Positions 1 through 11,869 of a DNA stretch of 64,000 bases are shown here, in pieces. Positions within the stretch are counted from its first letter, which is position 1. The number at the start of each line of letters is the position of its first letter. Location of the stretch: positions 233,529,084 through 233,593,083 of the forward strand of contig NC_058522.1 in assembly GCF_904849725.1 (NCBI RefSeq), written 5' to 3'. The position numbers and the translations under genes are program-made. The notes beneath the pieces were generated by a model. The model did not search any database, was not told the origin of the DNA, and saw only the letters and a list, made by a program, of their open reading frames with translations. Origin of the DNA: Hordeum vulgare subsp. vulgare (Eukaryota > Streptophyta > Magnoliopsida > Poales > Poaceae).

Positions 1-2339
1 TCTATTCTTTTATGAAAAAATTAGATACACATTTATGAAGAACATTACTGCAATCAGCCATACTGTAGGATGTAAAGTTGAATACAATATTGGCTAGCTC
101 GAATGGTTTCTAATTTAGAAGGTTACCTTTCAATTTGGAAAGAAAATAGTAGGTTTCTCAATGAACACGTACATTAGTTAGGAGCATTGTGAGATTCTTT
201 TGTGAAGGAGAAGCATCACGACTGAAAGCGTGAGCATACACTGATACACATACCATGAATTTCTTTCCGGTTGATTGAACAATAAGCCTGATATTCTGAG
301 GAACATCGCACCATTACACAATTGCCACTTTAGCATGTGAACAATTCGTCCAATACTATAGGAAATAAGGACCTGCAACATAATTATATAACGATTTGTA
401 CTGGGTGTACGTAAGGTGAATATTGAAGTAAATTGGGATGTGATCGTACGTGTCAACAGGCCACTATAGTTCCTTGTCCCTGAAGCTTCATGTGCCCTCG
501 TGGCCACCAAATCAACTTAAAACTGCTATCAGTACATCTCCAACTATGCTTTATGTCTACGTCAACCATTGTAGGATAGTTTCATGTACTGGATTCCCGT
601 TGCAGCATGGAAGAACTTCAAAGAGGATTGAGTGCATCATAGTTTCCTTTAGATAGAACATGAATATGGGGACGGTGTGGACAGAAGAATCGGTCAGTTG
701 AGGTAGGGTTATCTGCATCTTACCCGTGATTCTAATTTGTCTCATTGCAGTTGTTCCTGATGCTCTTCTTCCGGACGCAATGTGGAAACGTGATTATGAC
801 TCTCCTATGTCGCTGCATGATATCTGAGTTGTGTAATTTCCTTTCCACTTAATCAGTGCAGATCGGCCGGCCGGTCAAGACCTGAGAGATAGTACATGGC
901 CAGAGAGGTGGAGGAGGCTCAAGAGAACAGGGGATTAATAGGGAAGACCGGAAGAGGATTCTTCAACGGAGATGATGGCCCTTGCCACGGTGTAGATGAT
1001 GTGGTGGAGAGCACTGAAGGAGGACAATAGATGTGGCATCTTCACAATGATCTCGTCCTCAAGATCGGCGCGCGAGCTAGCAAACACGCCTATCAGTACA
1101 ACTCATCTTCCCCTACATGGTTGCATGTACATGCCAGAATATAGATCAACGCTAGGCCAAAGGGAAAGGATGGATTCGAACGTACCATATTTTCTGGATT
1201 AATTTGAACCTGGTCTCGTTTCCCGTGTTGATGCAACAATGAGCGGAGGAAGGCTGGGGGAGGCGATGTCAAGAGGGAAGATGATGAAGAACTATCGTAG
1301 TCCCTCAAAAAAAGAGCTATCGTAAGGGCAGGGGAGATTTTCTACTCCGAAGCCTGCGCTAAAAAAATGCATGAAACAGATCGTCAGTTCTAGATAGATT
1401 GAGCTAGACGTTATTTAAAATTAATATTTTTATGGAGGATTTCATGAGTTTCTTTAGGCCGTAATATCTCGGTCCCACCAGATTAACGGCTCATAAAATC
1501 TAATTAATATGGTAATTTCTTGGGAGTCTCTAATTAGTATAAGTATAGATGTCCTCATATCCTTGATAAAGCTTCGCACCAAGTCATGAGGTAAAGCAAC
1601 TGAAGTGATATGAAGACATTAAAAAGCTTAATTGAAAAATGTAACCCCATTTTGCGCTTAAACGATGAGTATAACCTATGATCAAGCATTCTTGCTTGAA
1701 TCCTCAAGTCAAAATACTATAATATAGGTTACCTAGACACCACCCTATATCTAGATGGAGACTCTTATATTGTTCACATTTTCATTGCATGCTTTCTTGA
1801 AACCATTCAACTCTCATCTATATGTATGTTTTCTCTTGTTCGTTTTAAATCTTTAGATATTTCCGTTTTCAAAGTCTGTGGATAATTTATGTCTTCTTAA
1901 ATTAAAAAGTTAATTTTCATTGCAACACGGTCTCACAGATTTGGGACATTGAGTCTAATCGACTTCTTCGAGAGGCCTACTATCATTCTGAGTTCTACCG
2001 AACCATTACGCCTCGGTGACTCCGAAATTTATCACTTCCTATGATTTTCAGATATTTTTGAACTTGTGTCTTAGCGGGACAAATCTTTAGAGATCCCGCA
2101 ATATAAGAGGGAGAAACATTCAGGATCCCTAACATATGGGGAGATAGTTCAAGGAACTCTTACCAACTTCTTAAGGGGAAGAAAAGTCATATTCAAGGAA
2201 CCCTTATCAAGGAGATAAAAATCAAGGATACCTTTCTCTCGATGATCCCTTACCCTCTGACCTTTTTGGAAATTAATGGCAAAGGCAGAGAAATATCAAA
2301 GCTTTCAATAAGCTTTAGTCAATGGGGAGATATATCTAC
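1..2339. other. Unassigned AT-rich intergenic DNA
   Basis: No convincing coding region. Short open frames occur on both strands but none shows a domain I recognise. Around 880-1300 the DNA is richer in GC and open for about 50 codons on the minus strand, which could be a gene scrap. Between about 2130 and 2340 the motif 'ggggagata' recurs imperfectly and resumes after the CACTA element (5892-5960), so the sequence on both sides was continuous before that insertion. It resembles 3' untranslated DNA of an old LTR retrotransposon, but I cannot place it in a family. Confidence 0.4.
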
Positions 2340-2342
2340 CTA

Positions 2343-5300
2343 CACTACAACAAGACCCCACCTATAGCAACGCTTTTTTCCGTATCTAAAAGTCCATATA
2401 TGCGTTGTTAGTGTCTTTACCAACGGCTTCGGATGCCTAGCCTTATCCAGTGTTGCTAGCGTATAATGCAACGCTTATAATACCGTTGGTAAAAGGGACC
2501 GCTGCAATAGTAAAACACATAAACACAACTTCTACAACACATAAATATGTTGGTGATTAATGTATAGGAATCCAAATCTCAATGCTTGGCAACAGATTCA
2601 ACGCTTCAAGTGTTGGTATATATATTGCCAGCAATTGAATTAATGCTCCATAGAATGGTAATGATTATGTATATCAACTATCAAATGCGGAAAAAATAAT
2701 GAACTCACGAGAGAAAGATCATATATTAAATAAAGTTGTTGGATTACAATAGTGGATATTACATGAGGAACATCATCCGACTATGATGCATAATCTAAAT
2801 ATTTTTCTTGACAACTAACTTAAACTAAAAGCATCCATCAACATCTCTATAACTTCACAAAACCTTAATCGACGAACACCATCCAATAGGAATAGCATCC
2901 CTACAACATAAACTAAAACTGAAAGCATCCATTGTCATCATCATTAACTGGAACATCATCATCATCATTGTAGTATACTTGCCACGCACCATATATCTTC
3001 GAATCTGCAAATAAAATAGCAAAATGGATTGTTAACACGTAATGCATTGACATGATGCAAGTAGTGATAGAGGCATGATATTATACATGTACAAATCTTG
3101 AAGGCCAGGCAATCTTTGTTTTTTCTGCATTACCAAGAGTATTTTAGTTTTTGCGGCTCCAGGGCAACTCTTTAGTTTGCACAAGTCATATTGACATGCA
3201 TTGCCAAGAATTCCATTGTAAATTCCTGTTATCATTATGAAAAGATACCAGCATGAGTAGTTGTCATTAATGACTAATCCAGGCGCCCGAATATACGACA
3301 GAGCCAGCAGAAGAACATGGCTCGGTAAAATTATATGGATAGTAGTCTAAGTGTTGTTGTGCATTCAAGGGTAATGCGAGTGACTGTACCACTTCTCTTC
3401 TCTTCTCTAGTTAGTTAGAAATCTGAACCAAAATGGTTTTAGTCATCTGAAACTGAACCAAAACATTTAGCTCTTGTCGATTTAAGTCATCCAACAGAAA
3501 ACACACAAACTTACAGGTGCTCACCATGCTTAGGAACAAACGTACATCCCCAATTCCACCGAAACGAATTTACATGACCATCACAATCCTAGAGATCCAT
3601 TACTAATTTTGAACACCTATAGTCAAACTATTTTGTGTGAACCAACAGATTCCATTGAAACCTACAACCGCAAATCCTATAACTTTGCATGGACAACAGC
3701 AAAAACCTAGCACGGCTCAATGGACGTGGAAACAACAAGCATTAGCGGTAGGGAGAGGGAGAGTATACCTTCGATGGCATCGTCAATAACATGCTCCGAA
3801 CTCGACTTGTTCCATGGATCCATAGAATCAAAATGACCTCGAGGAGCAGACCCTTATCCTTACATTCTCTCGTCTAATTTCCAGTTTACTGAATTTATCA
3901 ATGAAGCCTCACAAATTGGCTCATGTCTGATGTGGAAAAATAATAATCAGTTATGCAGGTATATCAGCAATAATAATTTATGCAAAATCATGAGCTGAAG
4001 AAAGAGAAGGAGATTTGCTCTACAATGCCATAAGAGGCGCCATACAATACTTGGAGCAAGGCAGCGTTCGCTGAAACAACACATCAAACACCGGACAACC
4101 AACTCAGTTTGACACAAACTCACTTTAATTTTCACTAGAGGCTTTAGATATGTCCTCCATGTAACATTAAGTAACACTGAACTTCAACGTATGTACTGAC
4201 CAGAATTATGACTTAAGTTGTGCTACTCGGCATATGTGGATTTGAATATGCATGTACTTTTCTATGATGCACTTTGCACCTGAAACTTTCAGAAGAAAAT
4301 TTTTCTACAAACTTATATTCATAATGATACGGATATAGCTCCCTAAAATATGCATCAGAACTAGTGACACTATTATCCTCTTCTAAAGCAAATCCTGACA
4401 AAACAAACATGATAAATTTCTGAATAAGTATAACATGGAGTGCATCTCTATCTTAAAGTACAACTGCTGTAGTAACGATATAGATGATTTGATATAATAA
4501 TCTAACAATTTTTGCAAAGTTCTCTTTCAATTTAAAAAACCATCTGGTTTGAGCACAACCAGCTGGAACAACATTACCCGTCTATGTTTAATTAACATGC
4601 ATACGTACCTGAAGTCCTGAACAACCATATACATAATACTAAATCAATTTTGACTATACTAATAGGCACACGGACATGTTCAAAGAGAGCCCGAACTAGA
4701 ATTACGCCATAAGTAAAAACATAGGCTGGAGTTGGCTTAGAAGATGCCCATTGTTCCAATTTACATTGTACATGTAGCTGTTGGAACTATATGGTAAGGA
4801 TTTTTTCTACATCTGCATAAGAAATTTTTCGTAAGCATTTGTTTAGCAATGAAAAATACCAACACCTTTTCTCCAATAACAATACAACACCTTATATATA
4901 CAACGTACATGTTAAATTTACATTTTATAAGTACAGAAAATAAACCTTCAAGGCAAGAAATGAACATAATGTTAAAATAAAATATATATGAGTTTGAACG
5001 GAATCACTTTTGCGCGGTTAAAAAGTGAAATAAAATCATTATCAGAAAGTTTACGTGTGCTACTATGCACTTGAGCCTAAATAGTAGCAAATCTTCACAT
5101 CACGACACCTGATGTGACACGAACTAGAGCAGAGAGGAGGAGTAGACCCACTCAGTTCAAGCCACAGGAGGAGGAAACTCCATTACTGCTTTGTCCTGAA
5201 CGGCAGCAAGGCTGTCCACTGTCCATTCCACCCTGCATGTCTACACGTGAAGATAAGATCAGAAGTTAGATAAAAGGTGGGAGAGAGAGGCCGAAGACTG

Positions 5301-5888
5301 GGGACGGGATGCACTCACCGGACAAGTGGAGGATGACATGGCCACCAGCGCCCGAGCTGACGTTGAAACCCTAGCCATGGGGTTAGGGTCATGGTAGGAC
5401 TTTGGTGGCCACGAGCGCCGAATCTAGCGGGATGGGAGAGCATCGCGGTGCGAGGGGAACTTTAGATGTGCTTTGCGGTGGCTGGATTCATCGGACGTCG
5501 CCAAAATCAGCCGCCGTAGGTGGCGCAGCTAGGAGCCGCGTGAAGAGACAGGGACGGGACACAGAGGGATGTGTAGGTGGAGGATGGAGTGGATCCGGCA
5601 GCCTCCATAGCCGCGAGGTCGGAGGATTGGAGGGCAAGGCCCGGCAGCGAGGAGGGTGGAGCAAGTTGGTTCGGAGGAGGGAGACGAGGTGGTGGGTGAT
5701 GCCGATTTGGGAGGAATCGTGGGCTATGTTTGTTGCGCATATCTCTATCTCTCCTTTTCTGTTTTTTCTCAAATGTACCAACAATGCATATTGTACACCG
5801 CTTATATGCGTATCTATCGTGAATTTTGCAACATATAGTTAAAATGTTGTGGAATTTATGTTGTTTTGTAGGATGTATTCTTGTAGTG
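2343..5888. mobile_element. Non-autonomous CACTA (En/Spm-type) DNA transposon
   Basis: The left end reads CACTACAACAAGA and the right end reads TCTTGTAGTG, giving an 8 bp perfect terminal inverted repeat (CACTACAA). The 3 bp direct repeat CTA flanks it at 2340-2342 and 5889-5891, which is the duplication size known for CACTA transposases. Subterminal DNA near the left end repeats short motifs such as 'caacgctt' and 'ccgttgg', as expected for transposase-binding subterminal repeats. No transposase (TNP2/TNP1-like) frame is visible, so it must have been moved in trans. A GC-rich stretch at 5280-5740 has gene-like features and may be captured DNA. Confidence 0.85.
5157..5378 (-). CDS. Candidate two-exon small ORF inside the CACTA element
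   Basis: On the minus strand an ATG at 5378-5376 sits in a strong plant context (CCATGGC). The frame runs 20 codons to 5319, where a GTGAGT donor begins. The intron would be 5318-5241 (78 bp) with a TGTAG acceptor, and the second exon 5240-5157 ends in TGA. The product is 47 residues, begins MARVSTSARALVAM, and has a CPTC motif exactly across the splice junction. I do not recognise the protein. Start context, splice signals and short intron size are what a captured 5' gene end would look like, but a 47-codon frame can arise by chance. It could also be a remnant of the element's own genes. Confidence 0.22.
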
Positions 5889-5891
5889 CTA

Positions 5892-6033
5892 AAGGGAGAT
5901 CTTCCAAAGGGGGAGATATATCAAACCTAACATACTCAGGGGGAGTAATACCATTAAGGATTAGAGATATATAATTGTTTACTGCTATCTTTTGATTCAA
6001 CTTGTCTCACCCCACCTACTCCCAATATCTACA
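5892..6033. other. Unassigned flank between CACTA and chromovirus leader
   Basis: This continues the 'ggggagata' type sequence seen left of the CACTA element and ends abruptly where similarity to the chromovirus leader begins. No coding content. Confidence 0.4.
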
Positions 6034-6701
6034 TGTCGATCCCCAACCTAACATCAAGCATTTGTTGGAAGATTGTCCTATAAGTAACTACTTGAATTCC
6101 CACATATGAATTCCCGAAATAACTGGTCATGCAATCAGGCACACGGATACAAGGAGTATTTCACACAACTCCTAAACTAACCCGTCACCTGTATCACATC
6201 CTTCAACACACGACCAGTATCTCGGACCTTCATCTACAACAGATCCTCGTGATCACAACGATACAAAGTGTGGTAATACCCCCGAACAATCTACACCAGT
6301 ACTGGGGACATCGGGGTTATCTCACCACTACCCATATTGAAGCAATAACGAACACCCTCCGTTCTTAGATACTCAGAATCTGAATGATTGCGATGTGCGC
6401 GATAATCCCTCGAGCTCAGCTCCCCTGATACTTAGAGAAGATAGGAGGCACCAGGACATGATTCCGTCACATCGAAATCATATAGATTTCACAAATAGCC
6501 GCGTGATCCTAAAAAAATTTGAGCGAGAAAGGGAGTAGAGTTAAAGATTTCCTAATACGGGAACCTCACCAGAGCAAAGAAGAGGAGAAAACAGAAACCT
6601 ACTCTCCGATATAACTAAGACTCAAAACATTTTCTAGACTCGACTCGGCCAGATACGATCACACAAAGGCTCCTATGGTCGTAAGGCTCTGATTACCAAC
6701 T
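6034..6701 (-). repeat. Second, partial copy of the chromovirus leader and PBS
   Basis: This segment matches 16814-17482 almost base for base, including the primer-binding-site-like GGCTCTGATTACCAA (6685-6699). It is therefore internal DNA of the same family lying outside the 3' LTR (6702-11830). Similarity to the internal copy stops at 6034. The order leader - LTR - internal - LTR is not that of a simple insertion. It is what unequal recombination between LTRs of tandem or neighbouring copies leaves behind. Confidence 0.85.
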
Positions 6702-9700
6702 TGTAACGACCAAGATGCGGTCCTTTCCGATCTGGGGGTCGAGGCCCCCGAATAGGAAAGAAGCGCATCTAAGTGTTTCGCAAGCAAGTAACATAGCACA
6801 AAATAATAATACAAGTAGACAATTCGGGATTCAACTGTCTTCTTATTAATAACTCAGAGTACAACACAGATACAAACAAGGTAGTTCCGGTACGGACTAC
6901 AAAACATGGAAAATGCTATGCTACCCTGCTGCAGGCCCACGATCACGACCACGGCTCAGTCCTCTGGATAGTTCATGTAAAGGCGGTCTGTCTCCTCGTC
7001 ATACTGCCACGCCAGCTGGGTGTCGTCGGGATCATCTGTCTCTGGGGTACCTGTACCTACTGGGAGTTTCGGAGAAATCTGTGAGCCACGGGGACTCAGC
7101 AATGTAAGACCTTGGTGCCAGAACTAGTCATGTTATTGGGTAAGGTAAGGGTGAAGTGTATCAGGCTGCAGTTACCTATGCTTGATCAAGTGGCTAACTT
7201 ACGCAAAGTAGAAGGGAAGGTGGTCTACACTAACGGTCGGATTTACTTGATCATTAAGTGATCCTGAACACCTACCTACGGCATTCATAACCCCACCGTG
7301 TTCCCGATCGAAGAGAGATCTTCGAAGGGACAGTCACGGTTACACACACAGTTGGCATTTTTATTAGTTTATGTTTAAGTTCTCTAATACCGGATGTTAA
7401 CAAAATATTCTAAGTTGCCACATCACCGCGGGCACGGCTTTCCGAAAGATTAAACCCTGCAGGGGTGCTCCAACTAGTCCATCACAAACGAACACAGGCC
7501 GCAAAGGCATCCTCTATCACGAATCTCGTGATCTCGTCGGATTCCTTAGAGGAAAACCTCAACTCTGGGGGAAACCAAAGCTTCACTGGGATTCCTATAC
7601 GCAAGATATACCGCTAAGGTAAGACAAGGCTAGGAGGACCTCCCGACGTGTCGACGACCCTGATAAGAGCCGCGTATCTCAGTCTCAGGACACGCCGGAT
7701 AAGAGAAGCGTACGGTGCCCAGAGAAATCTCCCGAGTTGCCCCGGGATGGCCCCGCACGGTGCTCTGGTTTGGACCAACACTCATGAGGAGCACTGGCCC
7801 GGGTTGTTGATTAAAATCCTCGGGGTAGCTATTCCCTATGCAGTTTATTATTAAGTGATTAGCAAATTAACACCAATGTTGGGTCCTGCCGGACAAGCCT
7901 TAGAACTACGCGATTTATCGAGGGGGTCCCCATAACAACCTCGAACGTGTTAGGAGCGATCATTATGGAATCAAACACCGGTAACCGGTAACTAAGGCGG
8001 CAATAACGGAACAAAGCACCCGGCAAAAGGCTAGGCCTCCCGTCATTTACCAAGTATATAGGTGCATTAAATAAATAACATAATTTAATATAATGATATC
8101 AAGCTCATGTCATCACATGAGTCAACACCTGCAACTAGCAACGCTAACATTAGTAGCTGAGCAAGCCTACTTAGCCATACAAGTTTGCTAGGAAGGAGTA
8201 CGATGTTTGGGCTCATGGCATATGAAGAGGAAATTTAAATTCAGTGGTAGGCAGCGAGCAATATGACATGGAAACGAAACTAGCATAACAAGTCTCGAGA
8301 TGGAATCAAGGTCATATCATCTTGCCTGTGATATCCTCAGCTTGGAATGGTTCTGGTTCGTCCTGCACGTACTGTCCTGACTCCACGTATTCGTTCTCCG
8401 ATCCCGGTGCTACCCAACACAAGAATAACAACCAATGAACAGCAGCACCACAAGATGCAACAATCACATGATGCATGAGATGAAAGTTGAGCATGCACCA
8501 CTATTTCTATTACTAGCACAAGCAAAATAAACTACTGCAAGTTTCTGGACAGAACTGTGCACTAAGCTATTTTGACATCCATGGAAATGACATGAACAGA
8601 TGCGACTCGTGAAAACAGTGCAAGACCATATAAAGAACATTGCAAACGGAGCTACGGATCAACGGGAATCAACGAAACAAGATATGAAGCTCTACGTGGA
8701 AGTTTCAACACTACACTCACAATTGGCACAAATCTGGTATTCCCAGGTTGCCAAGACCTGTAACAACCCAACATGAATGGATTGGAGCAAGGGATAACAC
8801 CACAACATCAATTAAGCACACACTTTGATAAAAATGACAAAACTACATAATCTGCCATAATCTGCATCTTAGCTATTTGGGAGCTACATGCAACATAGCT
8901 ACAGGCCTTCAAACATGACAAATAATATATGTGGCTGTTGCCAACCAAGAACACTACAAGCACCAGCAAGAATCACCGAAAAAGGAATTAAATTCTAGAA
9001 GATACAAGGCCACAAACTTTTCCAAAACCATCAGATCTCAGGGACTTAGTGAAAATTCCTGCACCTGAGTTTCTGTCTCTGTCCTGAAGCTTTTTGACAG
9101 CAATCAAAACACAACCTACTGGACTCCAAATGACTTGAAAATTGACAGGGAGCTTCACAAACATACCAGGTTAAAAATCCTAGCACTGAACTAAGTCTAG
9201 TGCTCAACAGAATGACCAGCACATCCTCATCTATAGGGGAGGAAAATGTTTCCAGAATCCCAGACTTTGTGAAATTTCAGAGTTCACTAATCTGGAATTT
9301 TTCCAGCCACATGCCCACTTTGTCTAGGCATAGTTTACACACACATAACACCAAGAGGTAATTGACACCACTATGGTGTAGAGCAAAACCCCTACTACTA
9401 ACACACAAAAACTCATGCCCTTGGGCTCCACCTATTCCATGGAATCAAAGACCAAACTTACAACAAAACTGAATATGCAACTCCATAAAGTGCCCTTCTA
9501 AGATAACAACTACATCGAATGAGTTCATGTGCACAATGACAGAGTGACATGGGGGTTTGAACCCCATGTTTGTGTCATGCACATCAACAACACCAATGCT
9601 TATCACAAGCCAACCCCACACACACAACATGCTCTCTCTCCTATTAAACATGAGGAGGTACACACACACATTTCTAGCATAACATAAAGCTAGTCCTACT

Positions 9701-11830
9701 CAATCTAGTTAGAACATACAATAGCTACACTCCCATCATGAATCCAACACCATCACAAACTACTTCCACCAAAGCTTAAACTTCAAGGCTTGTGCAATCG
9801 CACAAGTAGGGGTGTAGGGTTACACACACACTTGCACACACACTCAAACTCAAGCACAAACTCACATGCACCTAGATCCACACCACTACTACCATCACAC
9901 AAACCCTACATTCATGCCTTCTCTCACACCTCCATCAAACAACAGGGATGTTGAAAAAAATAAGGCATTGGAATCCCATTCAACTAGGCATGGAGTAGCA
10001 CACAAGGCAAGGGAAAACAACAAAAAAACAGCAAGAAAGAAACAGGAAAAGAATTAGGGGCTCTCTAGGATTCGAACCCCAGAGCCCCTGGTTCCACACC
10101 CACATACAATTCCACTGCGCTGCTCCAGTTTACTCGACAGAGAGGGGAGCCCAACCAGGTTAAGGTGCCCTGATGCTGCTACTACTGAGCCGACGAAAAC
10201 AACAAAAAGGGGAGGGTTTTCTCCCTGGGTCGAACCCACGACCTGCTGTTAGTAAGCCCAAGGTTCCGACCACTGCGCTACAGATAGTCAACTGTTAGAA
10301 CACGGGAGAACCGCGGCTAAGCTAGTATGGGCCCCTGAGCCTGCGCTCTGCACGCCGGCGTCAGGGAGGACAGCGGGCAGAACGCTGCTACTGCTGCCCT
10401 TGAAGGGATCCACCTACACGCCCACTGCGCTGCACCACGAGGGGGAAGGCACCTCTGCTACCCAACATGCACACACAGCCGGCGTCTACTGCACCACACC
10501 ACAAGCACGACTACTCTCTCCTGCTGGCTACCGCGAACAGCGAGATACGAGGAGGGCCACGGCGGATCTAGACCGAGGGGGAAGGGAGGAAGAGGACCGG
10601 CTCACCTAGGGAACGGAAGGAGGCACCGATTGGAGGAGGAGGAAGACCGGAGAGGAAGAAGGTGCTCGGGGAAGTTCCTGCCCTGTCGAACCGAAGCAGG
10701 ACGGAGAGACCACCGGGGCCGAGCCGTAGACGGGCTCGTGCTCGTCGGTGAGGACGCTCCTCGTCCTCAGCGACGACGGGAATGGAGCGCGGGGTGCACC
10801 CCCGAGCCCCTAGACATGGCGGACTCGCCGGATGGCGACGTACGCGGGGTAGACGCGGCGAGCTCCACCCTCTCTCTCTCTGCTGCTAGACTACAGGCCT
10901 TACCAGGGAGAGGGAAGAGGAAAGGAGGAAGGTGGCGGCGCTGGGGAGAAGGAGAGGGAACCCTAGGGGAGGAGGAGGGTTCCCTTCCTCTTATATTACC
11001 TCGAGGGAGGCGCTGGAGCCACAGGATCATGCCATGGCGAATCTGTCGAGGAGGTGGAGTCGTACAACATGATGTCGACGGGAGGAGGAAGAGGGACGGC
11101 GCTGGGCTACTGCAGCGAAGGGGTATTGGGCTTGGGAGGAGGTACTGGGCCCTGCTGAGTGGGAGGGAGCCCACCAGAGAAGGAAAAAAAGAAACAGCCT
11201 TGGAATTATTCCTAATTAGGTTAAAAAAACAGAGAAAGAAAAGAAACTCTCTGGACTAATGCTGATTATAAAGCCAAAAAAAAATGACCCTGGGCCTAAA
11301 AAGACCTAAGCTTTTACAATAAAATGCTAAAGGAATTTTATAGGGCATTTAAATAAATACAAAACAGCACTAAGTATACTGTTTTGTGATTTATAAACAC
11401 CCTCAAGACCACAATAAAAACTCCACATCATCACATCATCATCCCCATAATAACCTCTAAATAGAAGACATTTTAAAACAGCTCTTGTAAAGATGGAATC
11501 TTGAACAAAAGAAAATAGGAAAGGGAAAGGGTTTGAAATTTGCAAAGAGCTTTGGAATCCCAAGCAACCACTATTTCTACACACCATCATCACATGTTAT
11601 CACAAGATCACATCCAACATCATGACCACAAATACCACATGTAATCCAATGGCCACTTTGCCACAACAAGAGCACATGGGCATGCAATGATATGCTATGC
11701 ATGCATGAGAAGGAAATAGCAAGGAACACACATGAAATCATGGAACCAACTTAACATCATAATCTCTGACAAGGTGGACCCACATGCAACAGGTTCCAAA
11801 TAGGGAAGGTTCTACACTTGGGGCATTACA
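6702..11830 (-). repeat. 3' LTR of the chromovirus
   Basis: This 5,129 bp direct repeat pairs with 17483-22603. Its ends are TG and CA with the short inverted terminus TGTAA/TTACA. GC-rich stretches (about 10400-11200) give long open frames on both strands that differ in length between the two LTR copies, so I do not treat them as genes. A TATA-like TAATATAAG (minus sense, near 10990-10998) lies at the same place as in the 5' LTR. Confidence 0.92.
10068..10280 (-). other. tRNA-like (Pol III A/B box) modules in the 3' LTR
   Basis: Two minus-strand modules each have an A-box-like AGCGCAGTGG and, 33-34 bp further on, a B-box-like GGTTCGA: A at 10280-10270 with B at 10237-10227 (GGGTTCGACCC), and A at 10122-10112 with B at 10078-10068 (GGTTCGAATCC). 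A weaker third module (GGCTCAGTAGTAGCA, then GGTTGGGCTCC) lies between them. Box order and spacing match tRNA genes, but arms do not fold into a clean cloverleaf. Most likely tRNA-derived, SINE-like DNA fixed in the LTR. Confidence 0.5.
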
Positions 11831-11845
11831 AACTCTCCCACACTA
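11831..11845 (-). promoter_or_regulatory. Polypurine tract of the chromovirus
   Basis: In minus sense the bases directly before the 3' LTR read TGTGGGAGAGTT, a purine-rich tract ending at the LTR boundary. This is where plus-strand DNA synthesis would be primed. Confidence 0.7.
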
Positions 11846-11869
11846 CAAAGAAGATCTCGACCTCGAGAT

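Noticed and set aside
10227..10280. A genuine tRNA gene
   Set aside because: A and B boxes are present, but acceptor and anticodon stems do not pair well, and the module is repeated within both LTRs.
10400..11259. Long GC-rich open frames on both strands in the chromovirus LTR (also 21370-21982)
   Set aside because: Frames differ in length and stop positions between the two LTR copies, overlap on both strands and show no domain. They reflect GC-rich LTR leader DNA.
11840..11849. 'cactacaaag' as a CACTA terminus
   Set aside because: It lies at the junction between polypurine tract and pol of the chromovirus, has no partner end and no 3 bp duplication.
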